Shown here piece after piece: positions 1-7,201 of a DNA stretch of 64,000 bases. How positions within the stretch are numbered: the first letter of the stretch is position 1; each line of letters opens with the position of its first letter. The stretch is from Actinoplanes nipponensis (lineage in GTDB: Bacteria > Actinomycetota > Actinomycetes > Mycobacteriales > Micromonosporaceae), in contig NZ_BOMQ01000026.1 in NCBI RefSeq assembly GCF_016862275.1, forward strand, positions 1 through 64,000, given 5' to 3'. Both the position numbers and the translations under genes were made by a program. Below the pieces are notes generated by a model. The model was not told the DNA's origin, made no database searches, and saw only the letters and a program-made list of their open reading frames with translations.

Positions 1-47
1 GGGCCGAGGCCGGCCGGTGACCGGGCGTCGCCGCTCGTCGTGACCCG

Positions 48-260
48 TCAGGACGACGGGACGCCGTCCGCCGGGTCCGGCGGCTCGATCCGGCCCTGCG
101 GTCCCGGGTAGATCAGCGTGGTGCGGCCGTCGTCCAGCCAGCGCACCTCGTACGGCGGTGAGCCGTCGCCGTGCGGCAGGCCGGTGATGACGGCCGTCCG
201 GCGGGCGTCGCCGAGGTGGGTGCCCTCGAGGACGAGCCGGTCACCGATGTGAGCTTTCAT
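48..260 (-). CDS. DUF1918 domain small protein
   Basis: A 70-residue protein that matches the DUF1918 family along its whole length. It starts KAHIGDRL and carries the characteristic YEVRWLDDG and later GRIEP segments, an SH3-like small beta fold. The ATG at 260 is chosen because GGAGG lies just upstream; an upstream in-frame ATG at 356 has no such site and would add low-complexity Arg/Ala/Pro sequence. The biochemical role of the family is not known. Small DUF1918 proteins are common beside stress genes in actinobacteria, which fits the universal stress protein gene upstream on the same strand. A hairpin at 413-439 probably isolates it from that gene. Confidence 0.85.
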   Translation of the reverse strand: MKAHIGDRLVLEGTHLGDARRTAVITGLPHGDGSPPYEVRWLDDGRTTLIYPGPQGRIEPPDPADGVPSS

Positions 261-412
261 GGCGGGCCTCCTTCGGTGTGCAGCCGGGCCGGGCGCGGCC
301 ACGGCACCCGCGGGACACCTGCGCCGCCCGGCCGGGGCCGTCCGGCGGCGCGGCATCCGGTCGGGCCATTATCGCGCCGCTGCCGGACCGCCGACAGGGT
401 CGATCCGGAGCC

Positions 413-439
413 GGGTCACCGGGACGCGCCCGGTGACCC
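413..439 (-). terminator. Perfect 11-bp hairpin after the universal stress gene
   Basis: Arms GGGTCACCGGG and CCCGGTGACCC pair perfectly around a 5-nt loop, 8 bp past the stop of the universal stress protein gene. No T-tract follows, as is usual for hairpin terminators in G+C-rich actinomycetes. Confidence 0.65.
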
Positions 440-446
440 GTGGGGG

Positions 447-920
447 TCAGGACCGCAGCGCCGGGTCGGCGGCGGGCGCGGGCTCGGTCACCGGCACCGG
501 GATGACCACGACCGGGCAGGCGGCCTTGCGGATGACGTCCTCGCTGACCGAGCCGAGCACGGTGTGCCGGACCCGGCTGTGGCCGTGGCTGCCGAGCACC
601 AGCAGGTCGGCCGCCCGTCCCGCCTTGCTCAGCACGTCGGCCGGCCGGCCCTCGATGACCTCGGCGGCCACCGGCAGGTGGGAGCCCTGGCGGGTGATCA
701 GGTCGCGGATCTCCCGGTCGAGGGTCCGCGCCGCCCGTTCGGCCTCCTCCTCGGGCCGGGTGGCGGCGATCGGGCCGTACTCCATGCCGTCCCAGGACCA
801 GGCGATGACGGCCTGCACGGCGCCGCCGCGGGCGGCGGCCTCGCGGGCGGCCCAGTCGAGGGCGCGCCGGCCGCCCTCCGATCCGTCCACTCCGGCGACG
901 ATCAGGTAGGTGCTGCTCAT
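447..920 (-). CDS. Universal stress protein, single UspA domain
   Basis: A 157-residue single-domain UspA protein. It opens with the beta strand and Asp-containing loop (IVAGVDGSEGGRRAL) and ends with the ATP-binding signature G-x2-G-x9-G-S (GSHGHSRVRHTVLGS), so nucleotide binding is likely. Family members are cytoplasmic and are induced by starvation, hypoxia or stress. In mycobacteria several are members of the DosR regulon, which suits the DevR-like regulator and nitroreductase nearby. The start is preceded by GAGGAG. It lies 75 bp downstream of the DoxX gene on the same strand, with a hairpin between the two. No clear DosR-like box was found directly upstream of it. Confidence 0.92.
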   Translation of the reverse strand: MSSTYLIVAGVDGSEGGRRALDWAAREAAARGGAVQAVIAWSWDGMEYGPIAATRPEEEAERAARTLDREIRDLITRQGSHLPVAAEVIEGRPADVLSKAGRAADLLVLGSHGHSRVRHTVLGSVSEDVIRKAACPVVVIPVPVTEPAPAADPALRS

Positions 921-952
921 GACTCCTCCTCGGGGTGCGGTGGAAGGGCGGT

Positions 953-979
953 GGGCGGCGTCCTCAGCGGACGCCGCCC
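953..979 (-). terminator. Perfect 11-bp hairpin after the DoxX gene
   Basis: Arms GGGCGGCGTCC and GGACGCCGCCC flank a TCAGC loop, 16 bp beyond the stop of the DoxX-family gene. It would separate this gene from the universal stress gene, unless read-through occurs. Confidence 0.6.
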
Positions 980-995
980 CGGGCCGGTGCCGGGC

Positions 996-1556
996 TCACC
1001 TGAGCCAGGGGAGTCGCCGCACCAGCGGCAGGCGGCTCCAGGCGCGGCCCAGGCCGAGGGTGTCACCGGCCGCGGTGAGGGCGAGGACGACCAGGACACC
1101 CGCGTAGATCAGGTGGTCGTCCATGAACGGGTTGTTCTCCGGGGGCAGCACGGCGGTCCACATCAGCACCAGCAGCAGGGCGCCCGCGACGGCGGCGATC
1201 CGCATGCCGACGCCGGCCAGCAGCGCGATGCCGATCCCGGCGAGCCCGAGCATGAACAGCCAGTCGGCCCAGGCCGCGCCGGCGATGCCGTGGTAGAAGC
1301 TCTCGAACGGGCCGCTGACGGCCTTGCCGAGGAAGCCCTTGGTGGGGCTGCCGCCGTTGATCCAGGCGTTGGCCGACGGCGTCCCGTGGCCCAGCCCGAA
1401 CAGCTTGTCCAGGAAGGCCCACAGGAAGATCCAGCCGAGGGCCAGCCGCAGGCCGGCGAGCACGTAGCGGGTGGCCCGCTGCGCGGTCGTCTCGGCCGGG
1501 ACGCGCAGGCCGGCCTCGCCTCCGGCGGTGGGGCTGGGGTGGGTGGCGGCGGTCAT
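996..1556 (-). CDS. DoxX-family integral membrane protein
   Basis: A 186-residue membrane protein. After a polar N-terminus of about 25 residues it has a first membrane segment (GLRLALGWIFLWAFLDKLFG) that holds the DoxX/DoxD-like signature, then three further hydrophobic segments. DoxX-like proteins occur as subunits of thiosulfate:quinone oxidoreductase and in redox-stress membrane complexes; the exact partner here cannot be told. The ATG at 1556 is preferred because AAGGGA lies about 10 nt upstream, whereas the in-frame GTG at 1565 sits directly on that site. A DosR-like inverted repeat lies 111 bp upstream, so hypoxic induction is plausible. A hairpin follows the stop. Confidence 0.82.
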   Translation of the reverse strand: MTAATHPSPTAGGEAGLRVPAETTAQRATRYVLAGLRLALGWIFLWAFLDKLFGLGHGTPSANAWINGGSPTKGFLGKAVSGPFESFYHGIAGAAWADWLFMLGLAGIGIALLAGVGMRIAAVAGALLLVLMWTAVLPPENNPFMDDHLIYAGVLVVLALTAAGDTLGLGRAWSRLPLVRRLPWLR

Positions 1557-1666
1557 GGCGTCCACGTCCCTTCTGGATCCGGCTGGGTCCCGCTCGGTCC
1601 TCGACCGACACCCTCATTCAGCCCTGTGGCCGGCGCCGGGCGCAGAGGCGGCCAGCCGGGCGGCCC

Positions 1667-1680
1667 GGGACCTTCGGCCC
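1667..1680. promoter_or_regulatory. DosR-like box upstream of the DoxX gene
   Basis: GGGACCTTCGGCCC matches the recurring motif of this region exactly. Its layout is that of the mycobacterial DosR box core GGGACTWWAGTCCC. It sits in the gap between the DoxX gene and the response regulator that ends at 1706. Confidence 0.5.
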
Positions 1681-1705
1681 CTCTTCCGCGGGACCGGGGA
1701 CGACC

Positions 1706-2368
1706 TCAGGCGGGCCGGGGCGCCACCAGGCCGGACTCGTACGCGAGCACCACCAGCTGGGCGCGGTCGCGGGCGTGCAGCTTGACCATGGCCCGGTTGA
1801 CGTGGGTCTTGGCGGTCAGCGGGCTGATCACCATGCGCCGGGCGATCTCGTCGTTGGACAGGCCCCGCGCGACCAGCACGACGGTCTCCCGTTCCCGGTT
1901 GGTCAGCTCCGCCAGGCCCGGGCGGGCGGCGGCGCGGACCGGCTCGGCGACGTACCGGTTGATCAGCCTGCGGGTGATCGACGGGGCCAGCAGGGCGTCG
2001 CCGCGCGCCGCGACCCGCACCGCGTGCAGGAAGTCCTCCGGCTCGATGTCCTTGACCAGGAACCCGGCGGCGCCCGCGCGCAGCGCGTTGAAGACGTGCT
2101 CGTCGAGGCCGTAGTTGGTCAGGATGACGACGTGCACGCCGGCCAGGGCCGGGTCCGCGGCGATGCGCCGGGTGGTCTCGATGCCGTCCATGACCGGCAT
2201 CTGGATGTCGACCAGCGCGATGTCCGGCCGGTGCTGCCGGGCCAGGGCCAGCCCCTCGCGACCGTCGCCGGCCTCGGCCACCACCTCGATGTCGTCCTCG
2301 ACGTCGAGCAGCGCGCGGAAGCCGCTGCGCAGCAGCGGCTGGTCGTCCACCAGCAGGACCCGGATCAC
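1706..2368 (-). CDS. NarL/LuxR-family response regulator
   Basis: A 220-residue two-domain response regulator. The receiver (1-120) has the acidic pair D8-D9, the phosphoacceptor D54 in the VDIQMP segment and the conserved Lys near 105 (LVKD). The C-terminal LuxR helix-turn-helix (about 150-210) contains LTNRERETVVLVARGLSNDEIA and the recognition helix AKTHVNRAMVKL. It overlaps the upstream histidine kinase by four bases (ATGA), so the two are translationally coupled and form a two-component pair. The signal and targets are unknown. It differs from the DevR-like regulator at 4895 and should not be confused with it. Confidence 0.95.
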   Translation of the reverse strand: MIRVLLVDDQPLLRSGFRALLDVEDDIEVVAEAGDGREGLALARQHRPDIALVDIQMPVMDGIETTRRIAADPALAGVHVVILTNYGLDEHVFNALRAGAAGFLVKDIEPEDFLHAVRVAARGDALLAPSITRRLINRYVAEPVRAAARPGLAELTNRERETVVLVARGLSNDEIARRMVISPLTAKTHVNRAMVKLHARDRAQLVVLAYESGLVAPRPA

Positions 2369-3492
2369 GGCGTCCGCTCCATGGGGAGCTCGGCCTGGAC
2401 GGTGAAGCCGCCCTCGCCGCGGGGCTCCGCGCGCAGGCGCCCGCCCAGGGCGGTGACGCGCTCGCGCATGCCCAGCAGCCCGACGCCGGGACTGCCGGCG
2501 GCGTCCGGCGTGGCGCTGCCGTCGTCGTCGACGCGGATGGCGAGCGCGTCCGGGCGGTAGTGGATCCGGACCGAGGCGGTGGCGGCGGCCGCGTGCCGGG
2601 CGATGTTGGTCAGCGACTCCTGCACGATCCGGTACGCCGTCCGCCCGACCGCGGCCGGCACGTCCTGGCGGTCCCCCTCGATCGTCAGGGTCGCGGCCAG
2701 GCCGGTCGCCCGGGCCCGGGCCACCAGTTCGGGCACGTGGTCGAGCCCGTGCGGCGGCGTACGCCCGTCGTCGCGCAGCGCCTCCAGGGTGGCCCGCAGC
2801 TCCCGGGTCGCCTCCCGGCCGGCGTCGCGGATCGCCACCAGCGCGTCCGGCACCGGCTCACCCCGCTTGCGGGCCAGGTGGACAGCCGCCTCCGACTGCA
2901 CCTTGATGATCGAGATCTGGTGGGTGAGCGTGTCGTGCAGCTCCCGGGCGATGTGCAGGCGTTCCTCGTCGGCGCGGCGCCGCGCGGTCTCCTCCCGGGT
3001 GCGCTCGGCCTCGTCGGCCCGGCACTCCGCCTGCCGCAGCGCCTCGCCCGCGGCCCCGGCGGCGATCAGCCAGGCCAGCTCCAGGGCCCGGCGGGCCTGG
3101 GCGAACGCCTCGGCCCAGGCCAGCCGCTCGGGCAGGGCGAGCGCGGCGAGCGGGAGCGCGAGCAGCATCAGCACGGAGGCGATCACCGTGGTGCGGCGGT
3201 GCCCGGCCCGCACGGCGGAGTACACGGCGATCAGGAACGCGATGGCCGGCACGTCGAACCCGGCCGCCTGGTAGCCCACGGCGCACACCCCGGTGACGGC
3301 CAGCACGGCGACCGGGGCCCGGCGCCGCGCGGCCAGCGCGAGGCCACCGGCGACCAGCAGCGCCACGCCGAGCGGGCCCGGGTGGCCGGCCGGGTGGCCG
3401 GACAGCCCGGCGACCACCAGCGTCGCCGCCACGCACACGGCGATCGCCGCGTCCGTGAGGCGGGCCCGGACGGTGGGCCGTCCTGTGCTCAT
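2365..3492 (-). CDS. Sensor histidine kinase, HisKA_3 (NarL-type)
   Basis: A 375-residue membrane kinase. The N-terminal half (10-150) has about five hydrophobic segments and no extracytoplasmic sensor domain. It is followed by a charged linker, the dimerisation/phosphoacceptor segment with His in IARELHDTLTHQISII (about residue 190), and a HATPase_c domain with ESLTNIARHA (N-box) and GVGLLGMRERV (G-box). The length and arrangement are typical of actinobacterial NarL-type kinases with an intramembrane sensor. It is the partner of the overlapping downstream regulator. Ligand unknown. Confidence 0.93.
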   Translation of the reverse strand: MSTGRPTVRARLTDAAIAVCVAATLVVAGLSGHPAGHPGPLGVALLVAGGLALAARRRAPVAVLAVTGVCAVGYQAAGFDVPAIAFLIAVYSAVRAGHRRTTVIASVLMLLALPLAALALPERLAWAEAFAQARRALELAWLIAAGAAGEALRQAECRADEAERTREETARRRADEERLHIARELHDTLTHQISIIKVQSEAAVHLARKRGEPVPDALVAIRDAGREATRELRATLEALRDDGRTPPHGLDHVPELVARARATGLAATLTIEGDRQDVPAAVGRTAYRIVQESLTNIARHAAAATASVRIHYRPDALAIRVDDDGSATPDAAGSPGVGLLGMRERVTALGGRLRAEPRGEGGFTVQAELPMERTP

Positions 3493-3583
3493 GGGCGCAC
3501 CTTAGCCGGACCGCGCCGCGCGCGACTCCCGCCGGCGCAGCAGGCGGCTACCGCGTCCGCAGTAGTCCGCGCGCTCGCGGCGC

Positions 3584-4579
3584 CTACTCGTCGGTGGTCA
3601 GGACCTCCCGCGCGTCGCGGCGGGGGGCGCCCGGCACCTCCTCGTCGGTGTCGCGGTAGCCCACCCGGACGATCAGGTACGGCTCCCCGACGTCGGCCAG
3701 CAGCTCCCGCATCAGGTGCCGGGGCCACTCCACCTCGATGGTGTCGCTCAGCGGCGCGGTGGCGAGCCCCTCCGCGGTGGCCGTCAGCAGCAGGGCCGAC
3801 AGCGCCTCCCCGCCGCGCAGCAGGTCCGCGGGGCGGTCGGTGAGGCCGAACAGGACGACGTAGGCCGCGCCCAGGTCGAAACCCGAGCCGGCGGCGAGCC
3901 CGGGCCGGCCGCCGGGGGCGTAGTCGCGGACCGGCACGCGGCGGGGCACCTGCTCCACCGCCGTCGCGGCCGGCACGCCGTCCCCGCTGCCGGGCGGGCG
4001 GTGCGTCCACTGCTCCAGCTCGGCCCGGTACGCGGGATCGTCGCGCTCGGCCTCGGCGGCGCGGGCGGTCGACGTGGCCAGCATCGGCATCTGGTCGCGG
4101 CGGACCACGTGCAGGTAGGCGCCCTGGGCCTCCACCGCGCGGCGCAGCCCGGCCAGCACGTCCTCCGGCACCGGGCGCTCGCCGTAGGCCCGCCGGTCGG
4201 TGTGCCGGACGGTGATCGCCGCGGCCAGCCGTTGCGCGCCCGGATCGGCCGGGCCCGCGCCGGTGACGGTGAGGCGCGCCAGCAGGTCGGCGTCGTTGTC
4301 GTCGGGCAGGCGCTGCACGTCGGCCGTCCAGCCGTCGGCGGCCAGGGCGACCCGCGCGTGGTGCAGGGCGGTGCCGCAGCTCAGCAGCAGCAGGCGGCCG
4401 TCGGGGTCGGTGGTGCTTAGGGCCCGGCTGCGGTCGGCCGACAGCTCCAGCGTCCCGCCGCTGCGGCGCCAGCGCCAGGGCTGGGTGTTGAAGACCGACG
4501 GCGCGTGCAGGGCCAGGCGTGCCGCGGCGTCGAGGGCAGCGGCCGTGCGCGCCGCCGGCGAGCCGGAAGGAGCGGTCAT
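3584..4579 (-). CDS. Acg-family nitroreductase-like protein
   Basis: A 331-residue protein of the Acg (Rv2032-like) branch of the nitroreductase superfamily. It shows the N-terminal SVFNTQPWRWR segment typical of the family, RHTDRRAYGERPVP in the centre, and a C-terminal FMN-fold segment ending in YLIVRVGYRD. Acg-type proteins are atypical: in mycobacteria they belong to the DosR regulon and are thought to sequester FMN rather than reduce nitro compounds efficiently. Here the gene is divergent from a DevR-like regulator and shares a 315-bp promoter region containing two DosR-like boxes, so regulation by that factor is likely. The start at 4579 has AGGAGG upstream. Confidence 0.88.
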   Translation of the reverse strand: MTAPSGSPAARTAAALDAAARLALHAPSVFNTQPWRWRRSGGTLELSADRSRALSTTDPDGRLLLLSCGTALHHARVALAADGWTADVQRLPDDNDADLLARLTVTGAGPADPGAQRLAAAITVRHTDRRAYGERPVPEDVLAGLRRAVEAQGAYLHVVRRDQMPMLATSTARAAEAERDDPAYRAELEQWTHRPPGSGDGVPAATAVEQVPRRVPVRDYAPGGRPGLAAGSGFDLGAAYVVLFGLTDRPADLLRGGEALSALLLTATAEGLATAPLSDTIEVEWPRHLMRELLADVGEPYLIVRVGYRDTDEEVPGAPRRDAREVLTTDE

Positions 4580-4741
4580 GGCGGAACCTCCTGGGGTTTG
4601 CGGGCCGCCCGGCGAGCGTCCCGGTGGCGGCTCGGGCCGGTGCCGGCCGGTCGTCGCCGACGATGGTCTGCTGGCGGTGGTCCTTTCCTCACCCTCGTCG
4701 CCGCGACCGGGTGCGGCCAGGGCGGCAGGGCCCGCCCGGAC

Positions 4742-4755
4742 GTGCCGGACGGCCC
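4742..4755. promoter_or_regulatory. DosR-like box between acg-like and devR-like genes
   Basis: GTGCCGGACGGCCC fits the local 14-bp inverted-repeat motif with one mismatch at position 2. It lies in the 315-bp divergent gap (4580-4894) and could act on the nitroreductase gene, the regulator gene or both. Apart from the two boxes and the two ribosome binding sites nothing else stands out in this gap. Confidence 0.42.
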
Positions 4756-4845
4756 TGGCGTACGGGCCGCCGCTGCCCGCGGCGCACCGGGAATCCTATT
4801 TCACCGCCCCCGCCCGGGCGCGCCACCGGCGGCCGGCGGCGCGCC

Positions 4846-4859
4846 GGGACCTATGACCC
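4846..4859. promoter_or_regulatory. DosR-like box just upstream of the devR-like gene
   Basis: GGGACCTATGACCC has intact GGG and CCC ends with two deviations in the inner half-site. It lies 35 bp before the ATG of the regulator, a position compatible with autoregulation. Confidence 0.42.
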
Positions 4860-4894
4860 TTGGTGCCGGGCCTGCCGCCGGGTAGGAAGGGGGC

Positions 4895-5536
4895 ATGATT
4901 CGTGTCTTCCTGCTCGACGACCACGAGGTAGTGCGCCGTGGTCTGGCCGATCTGCTGCACGCCGCCGGCGACATCGAGGTGGTGGGTGAGTCGGGACTGG
5001 CGCAGGAGGCGACGCGCCGGATCCCGGCCCTGCGGCCGGACGTGATGGTGCTGGACGCGCGGCTGCCGGACGGCAACGGCATCGACGTGTGCCGCGACGT
5101 GCGCGCGGTCGACTCGTCGATCCGGGGCCTGATCCTGACCTCGTACGAGGACGACGAGGCGCTGTTCGCGGCGATCATGGCGGGGGCGTCGGGCTACGTG
5201 CTCAAGCAGATCCGCGGCACCGACCTGGTGGACGCGGTGCGCCGGGTGGCCGGGGGCCAGTCGCTGCTGGACCCCGCGGTGACCCAGCGGGTGCTCGAGC
5301 GGATCCGGCACGGCGTGGAGCAGCCGCGCGAGCTGGCGTCGCTGACCGACCAGGAGCGCCGGATCCTGGAGTACGTGGCGGAGGGCCTGACCAACCGCGA
5401 GATCGCCGGGAAGATGTTCCTGGCCGAGAAGACGGTGAAGAACTACGTGTCCAGCCTGCTGGCCAAGCTCGGGCTGGAACGGCGTACGCAGGCCGCGGTC
5501 CTGGCCACCAAGCTGCTCGGGGAGCACCCGCACTGA
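4895..5536 (+). CDS. devR: DevR/DosR-like response regulator
   Basis: A 213-residue NarL-family regulator that closely follows mycobacterial DosR/DevR. Shared features are VFLLDDHEVVRRGLADLL, phosphoacceptor D54 in VLDARLPDGNGID, LTSYEDDEA, ASGYVLKQIRG with Lys near 104, and the DNA-binding part LTDQER through MFLAEKTVKNYVSSLLAKLG, then ERRTQAAVLATKL. The KTVKN recognition segment carries the Lys and Asn used by DosR to contact its box. AGGAAGGGGG precedes the ATG. DosR activates hypoxia, NO and dormancy genes. No DevS-type heme kinase gene lies next to it, so its sensor must be elsewhere or another kinase serves it. The symbol rests on family resemblance. Confidence 0.9.
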   Translation: MIRVFLLDDHEVVRRGLADLLHAAGDIEVVGESGLAQEATRRIPALRPDVMVLDARLPDGNGIDVCRDVRAVDSSIRGLILTSYEDDEALFAAIMAGASGYVLKQIRGTDLVDAVRRVAGGQSLLDPAVTQRVLERIRHGVEQPRELASLTDQERRILEYVAEGLTNREIAGKMFLAEKTVKNYVSSLLAKLGLERRTQAAVLATKLLGEHPH

Positions 5537-5557
5537 CCCGCGGCCGCCGGGCGGCCG

Positions 5558-5571
5558 GTGCCGCATGGCCC
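5558..5571. promoter_or_regulatory. DosR-like box, distal, before the SRPBCC gene
   Basis: GTGCCGCATGGCCC retains the motif with two deviations. It is 63 bp upstream of the ATG at 5634 and 22 bp before the second box, giving about three helical turns centre to centre. Confidence 0.35.
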
Positions 5572-5592
5572 TACCGGCGCGGCCGGCCGCCG

Positions 5593-5606
5593 GGGACCCT
5601 CGGTGC
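5593..5606. promoter_or_regulatory. DosR-like box, proximal, before the SRPBCC gene
   Basis: GGGACCCTCGGTGC matches the motif except for G at position 13. It lies 28 bp before the start codon. Paired boxes at one promoter are usual for strongly induced DosR targets in mycobacteria. Confidence 0.4.
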
Positions 5607-5633
5607 TGATCGGAGCACGTTCGAGGAGGAGTC

Positions 5634-6272
5634 ATGCGACGGCTTGCGCAAGGTCTGACCGGCGTCGCGCTGCTGGCGGCGCTCGCGTACGGTCCGTGGG
5701 CCCGGCGGTGGTATCTGACCTGCGGTGCGACGCCGGAGGAGGTCGAGCGCCGGATGCCCGGCGACGACCTGCTGCCCGGCACGGAGCTCGTGTCCACCCG
5801 CGCGGTGACCATCGACGCGCCGCCCGAGGCGGTCTGGCCGTGGCTCGTGCAGATGGGCAGCGGGCGGGCCGGGGCCTACACCTACGACTGGATCGAGAAT
5901 CTCCTCGGGTTGGACATGCACAGCGCCGACCGGATCCTGCCGGAGTTCCAGCGGCTCGCCGTCGGCGACGTGCTGCCGCTCGGACCGGACGGGCCCGGCA
6001 TGCGCGTGGAGGTGTGCGACCACCCGCGCACGCTGGCGTTCCGCTCGCAGGACGGGGACTGGGTCTGGATCTTCGGGCTCTACCCGCAGTGGGGCGGCAC
6101 CCGGCTGGTCAGCCGCAACCGGATCGCCGTGCCGCGCGCCGCCCTCGGCCGCCGGGTCGCGAACCGGGTGCTGCTGGAGCCGGGCAGCCTGATCATGGAA
6201 CGCCACATGCTCACCGGGATCCGGAACCGGGCCGAGTCGTCGCTGCCGGCCCGCGCGTCCGTACCGGCCTGA
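5634..6272 (+). CDS. SRPBCC-family (START-like) protein, membrane anchored
   Basis: A 212-residue protein. One hydrophobic N-terminal segment (LTGVALLAALAYGPWARRW) is followed by an SRPBCC/START-like domain that starts at STRAVTIDAPPEAVWPWLVQMGSGRAGAY and runs to about residue 195. This fold binds hydrophobic ligands, and members range from cyclases to lipid carriers; no substrate can be assigned. GAGGAG precedes the ATG. Two DosR-like boxes lie upstream, and the CBS-BON gene follows in the same direction behind its own box, so it looks like a regulated single-gene unit in the hypoxia island. Confidence 0.8.
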   Translation: MRRLAQGLTGVALLAALAYGPWARRWYLTCGATPEEVERRMPGDDLLPGTELVSTRAVTIDAPPEAVWPWLVQMGSGRAGAYTYDWIENLLGLDMHSADRILPEFQRLAVGDVLPLGPDGPGMRVEVCDHPRTLAFRSQDGDWVWIFGLYPQWGGTRLVSRNRIAVPRAALGRRVANRVLLEPGSLIMERHMLTGIRNRAESSLPARASVPA

Positions 6273-6300
6273 GCGGGGTGGACCCCGGTCCCGCGCGGGC

Positions 6301-6314
6301 GGGCCGGTCGGCCC
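6301..6314. promoter_or_regulatory. DosR-like box upstream of the CBS-BON gene
   Basis: GGGCCGGTCGGCCC is a perfect palindrome apart from its two central bases and the best copy of the motif here. It is 58 bp upstream of the ATG at 6372. Confidence 0.55.
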
Positions 6315-6371
6315 TGCCCGGCGCCGGGCGGCCCGCCTACCGTCCGAAGTGACCGAGGAGGAGGCTTCGCG

Positions 6372-7061
6372 ATGAAGACCTGGAACGTGGACGATGTCAT
6401 GACCACCGCCGTGGTGACGGTGACGCCGGACGCGCCCTACCGCAGGGTGGTGGATGTGTTGGTGCGCAACCGGTTCAGCGCGGTGCCCGTGGTGGACGAG
6501 ATGCTCCGGGTGCTGGGTGTGGTGTCCGAGGCGGACCTGCTCCGCAAGATCGAGTACGCGGGCCCGGACCAGCCCCGGCTGTTCGACAGCCGCCGGCGCC
6601 GCGGCGCGCGCGTCAAGGCGTCGGCCCGGGACGCCGCCGCGCTGATGAGCTCGCCGGCCGTCGTGGTGCCCACCCGGACCTCGCTCGCGGCCGCCGCGCG
6701 CCTGATGGACCGCGAGGGCGTCAAGCGCCTGCCGGTGGTCGACGACCTCGGCCGGCTGGTCGGCATCGTCTCGCGGGGCGACCTGCTCAAGGCCCACCTG
6801 CGCCCGGACGACGAGATCCGCGCGGACGTCGAGTCCGGGGTGCTGCCCGTCTTCCTGGCCGACGACGCCGAGACGGTGCAGGTGGCCGTGGTGGAGGGTG
6901 TCGTCGCGCTGACCGGGCACGTCGACCGGTGGTCGGCCAGCGACCTCGTGGCCCGGATGACCCGCCAGGTGGCCGGCGTGGTCGAGGTGGTCAACACGCT
7001 CGGCTACGACTACGACGACCGCGAGGCCCTGGGCGCCGGCCTGGCCTTCGGCATCGCCTGA
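6372..7061 (+). CDS. CBS-pair and BON domain protein
   Basis: A 229-residue cytoplasmic protein. Two CBS motifs form a Bateman module (about 5-65 and 88-145, with VMTTAVVTVTPDAPY and LMSSPAVVVPTRTS as their starts), joined by a basic linker RRRRGARVKAS. A C-terminal BON domain (about 150-220, VVEGVVALTGHVDR) follows. CBS pairs bind adenylates and act as energy sensors; BON domains are usually associated with envelope or stress functions. Mycobacterial Hrp1, a CBS-only protein, is among the strongest DosR targets, and this gene sits behind the best DosR-like box in the window. GAGGAGGAGG precedes the ATG. The ligand is not known. Confidence 0.93.
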   Translation: MKTWNVDDVMTTAVVTVTPDAPYRRVVDVLVRNRFSAVPVVDEMLRVLGVVSEADLLRKIEYAGPDQPRLFDSRRRRGARVKASARDAAALMSSPAVVVPTRTSLAAAARLMDREGVKRLPVVDDLGRLVGIVSRGDLLKAHLRPDDEIRADVESGVLPVFLADDAETVQVAVVEGVVALTGHVDRWSASDLVARMTRQVAGVVEVVNTLGYDYDDREALGAGLAFGIA

Positions 7062-7074
7062 TCCGCGCCGGCGG

Positions 7075-7088
7075 GGGCCGATGGTCCC
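7075..7088. promoter_or_regulatory. DosR-like box upstream of phosphoketolase
   Basis: GGGCCGATGGTCCC matches the motif fully, 114 bp before the phosphoketolase GTG. It begins 14 bp after the CBS-BON stop. Confidence 0.5.
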
Positions 7089-7201
7089 GCCGCCGCGGGC
7101 CGGGCGGACCGGTCTCCGCGTCCTTGGTCCCTGCCCGTGGAGATCGTTACCGCGTTACGTTGATGGGGACCACCCGGCAGCAAAGATCGGAAGGAACGAC
7201 C

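Noticed and set aside
335..348. GGGCCGTCCGGCGG as a DosR-like box for the DUF1918 gene
   Set aside because: Only the left half fits; the CCC end is absent. Not counted as a site.
4578..4854. Plus-strand frame starting ATG just after GAAGGAG, antisense to the nitroreductase start
   Set aside because: The ribosome-like site is part of the minus-strand coding sequence; the frame has poor codon pattern, no family, and runs through the regulatory region.
7117..7131. Second DosR-like box before phosphoketolase (right half GGTCCC)
   Set aside because: The left half (CGCGTC) does not match, so it is only a half-site.
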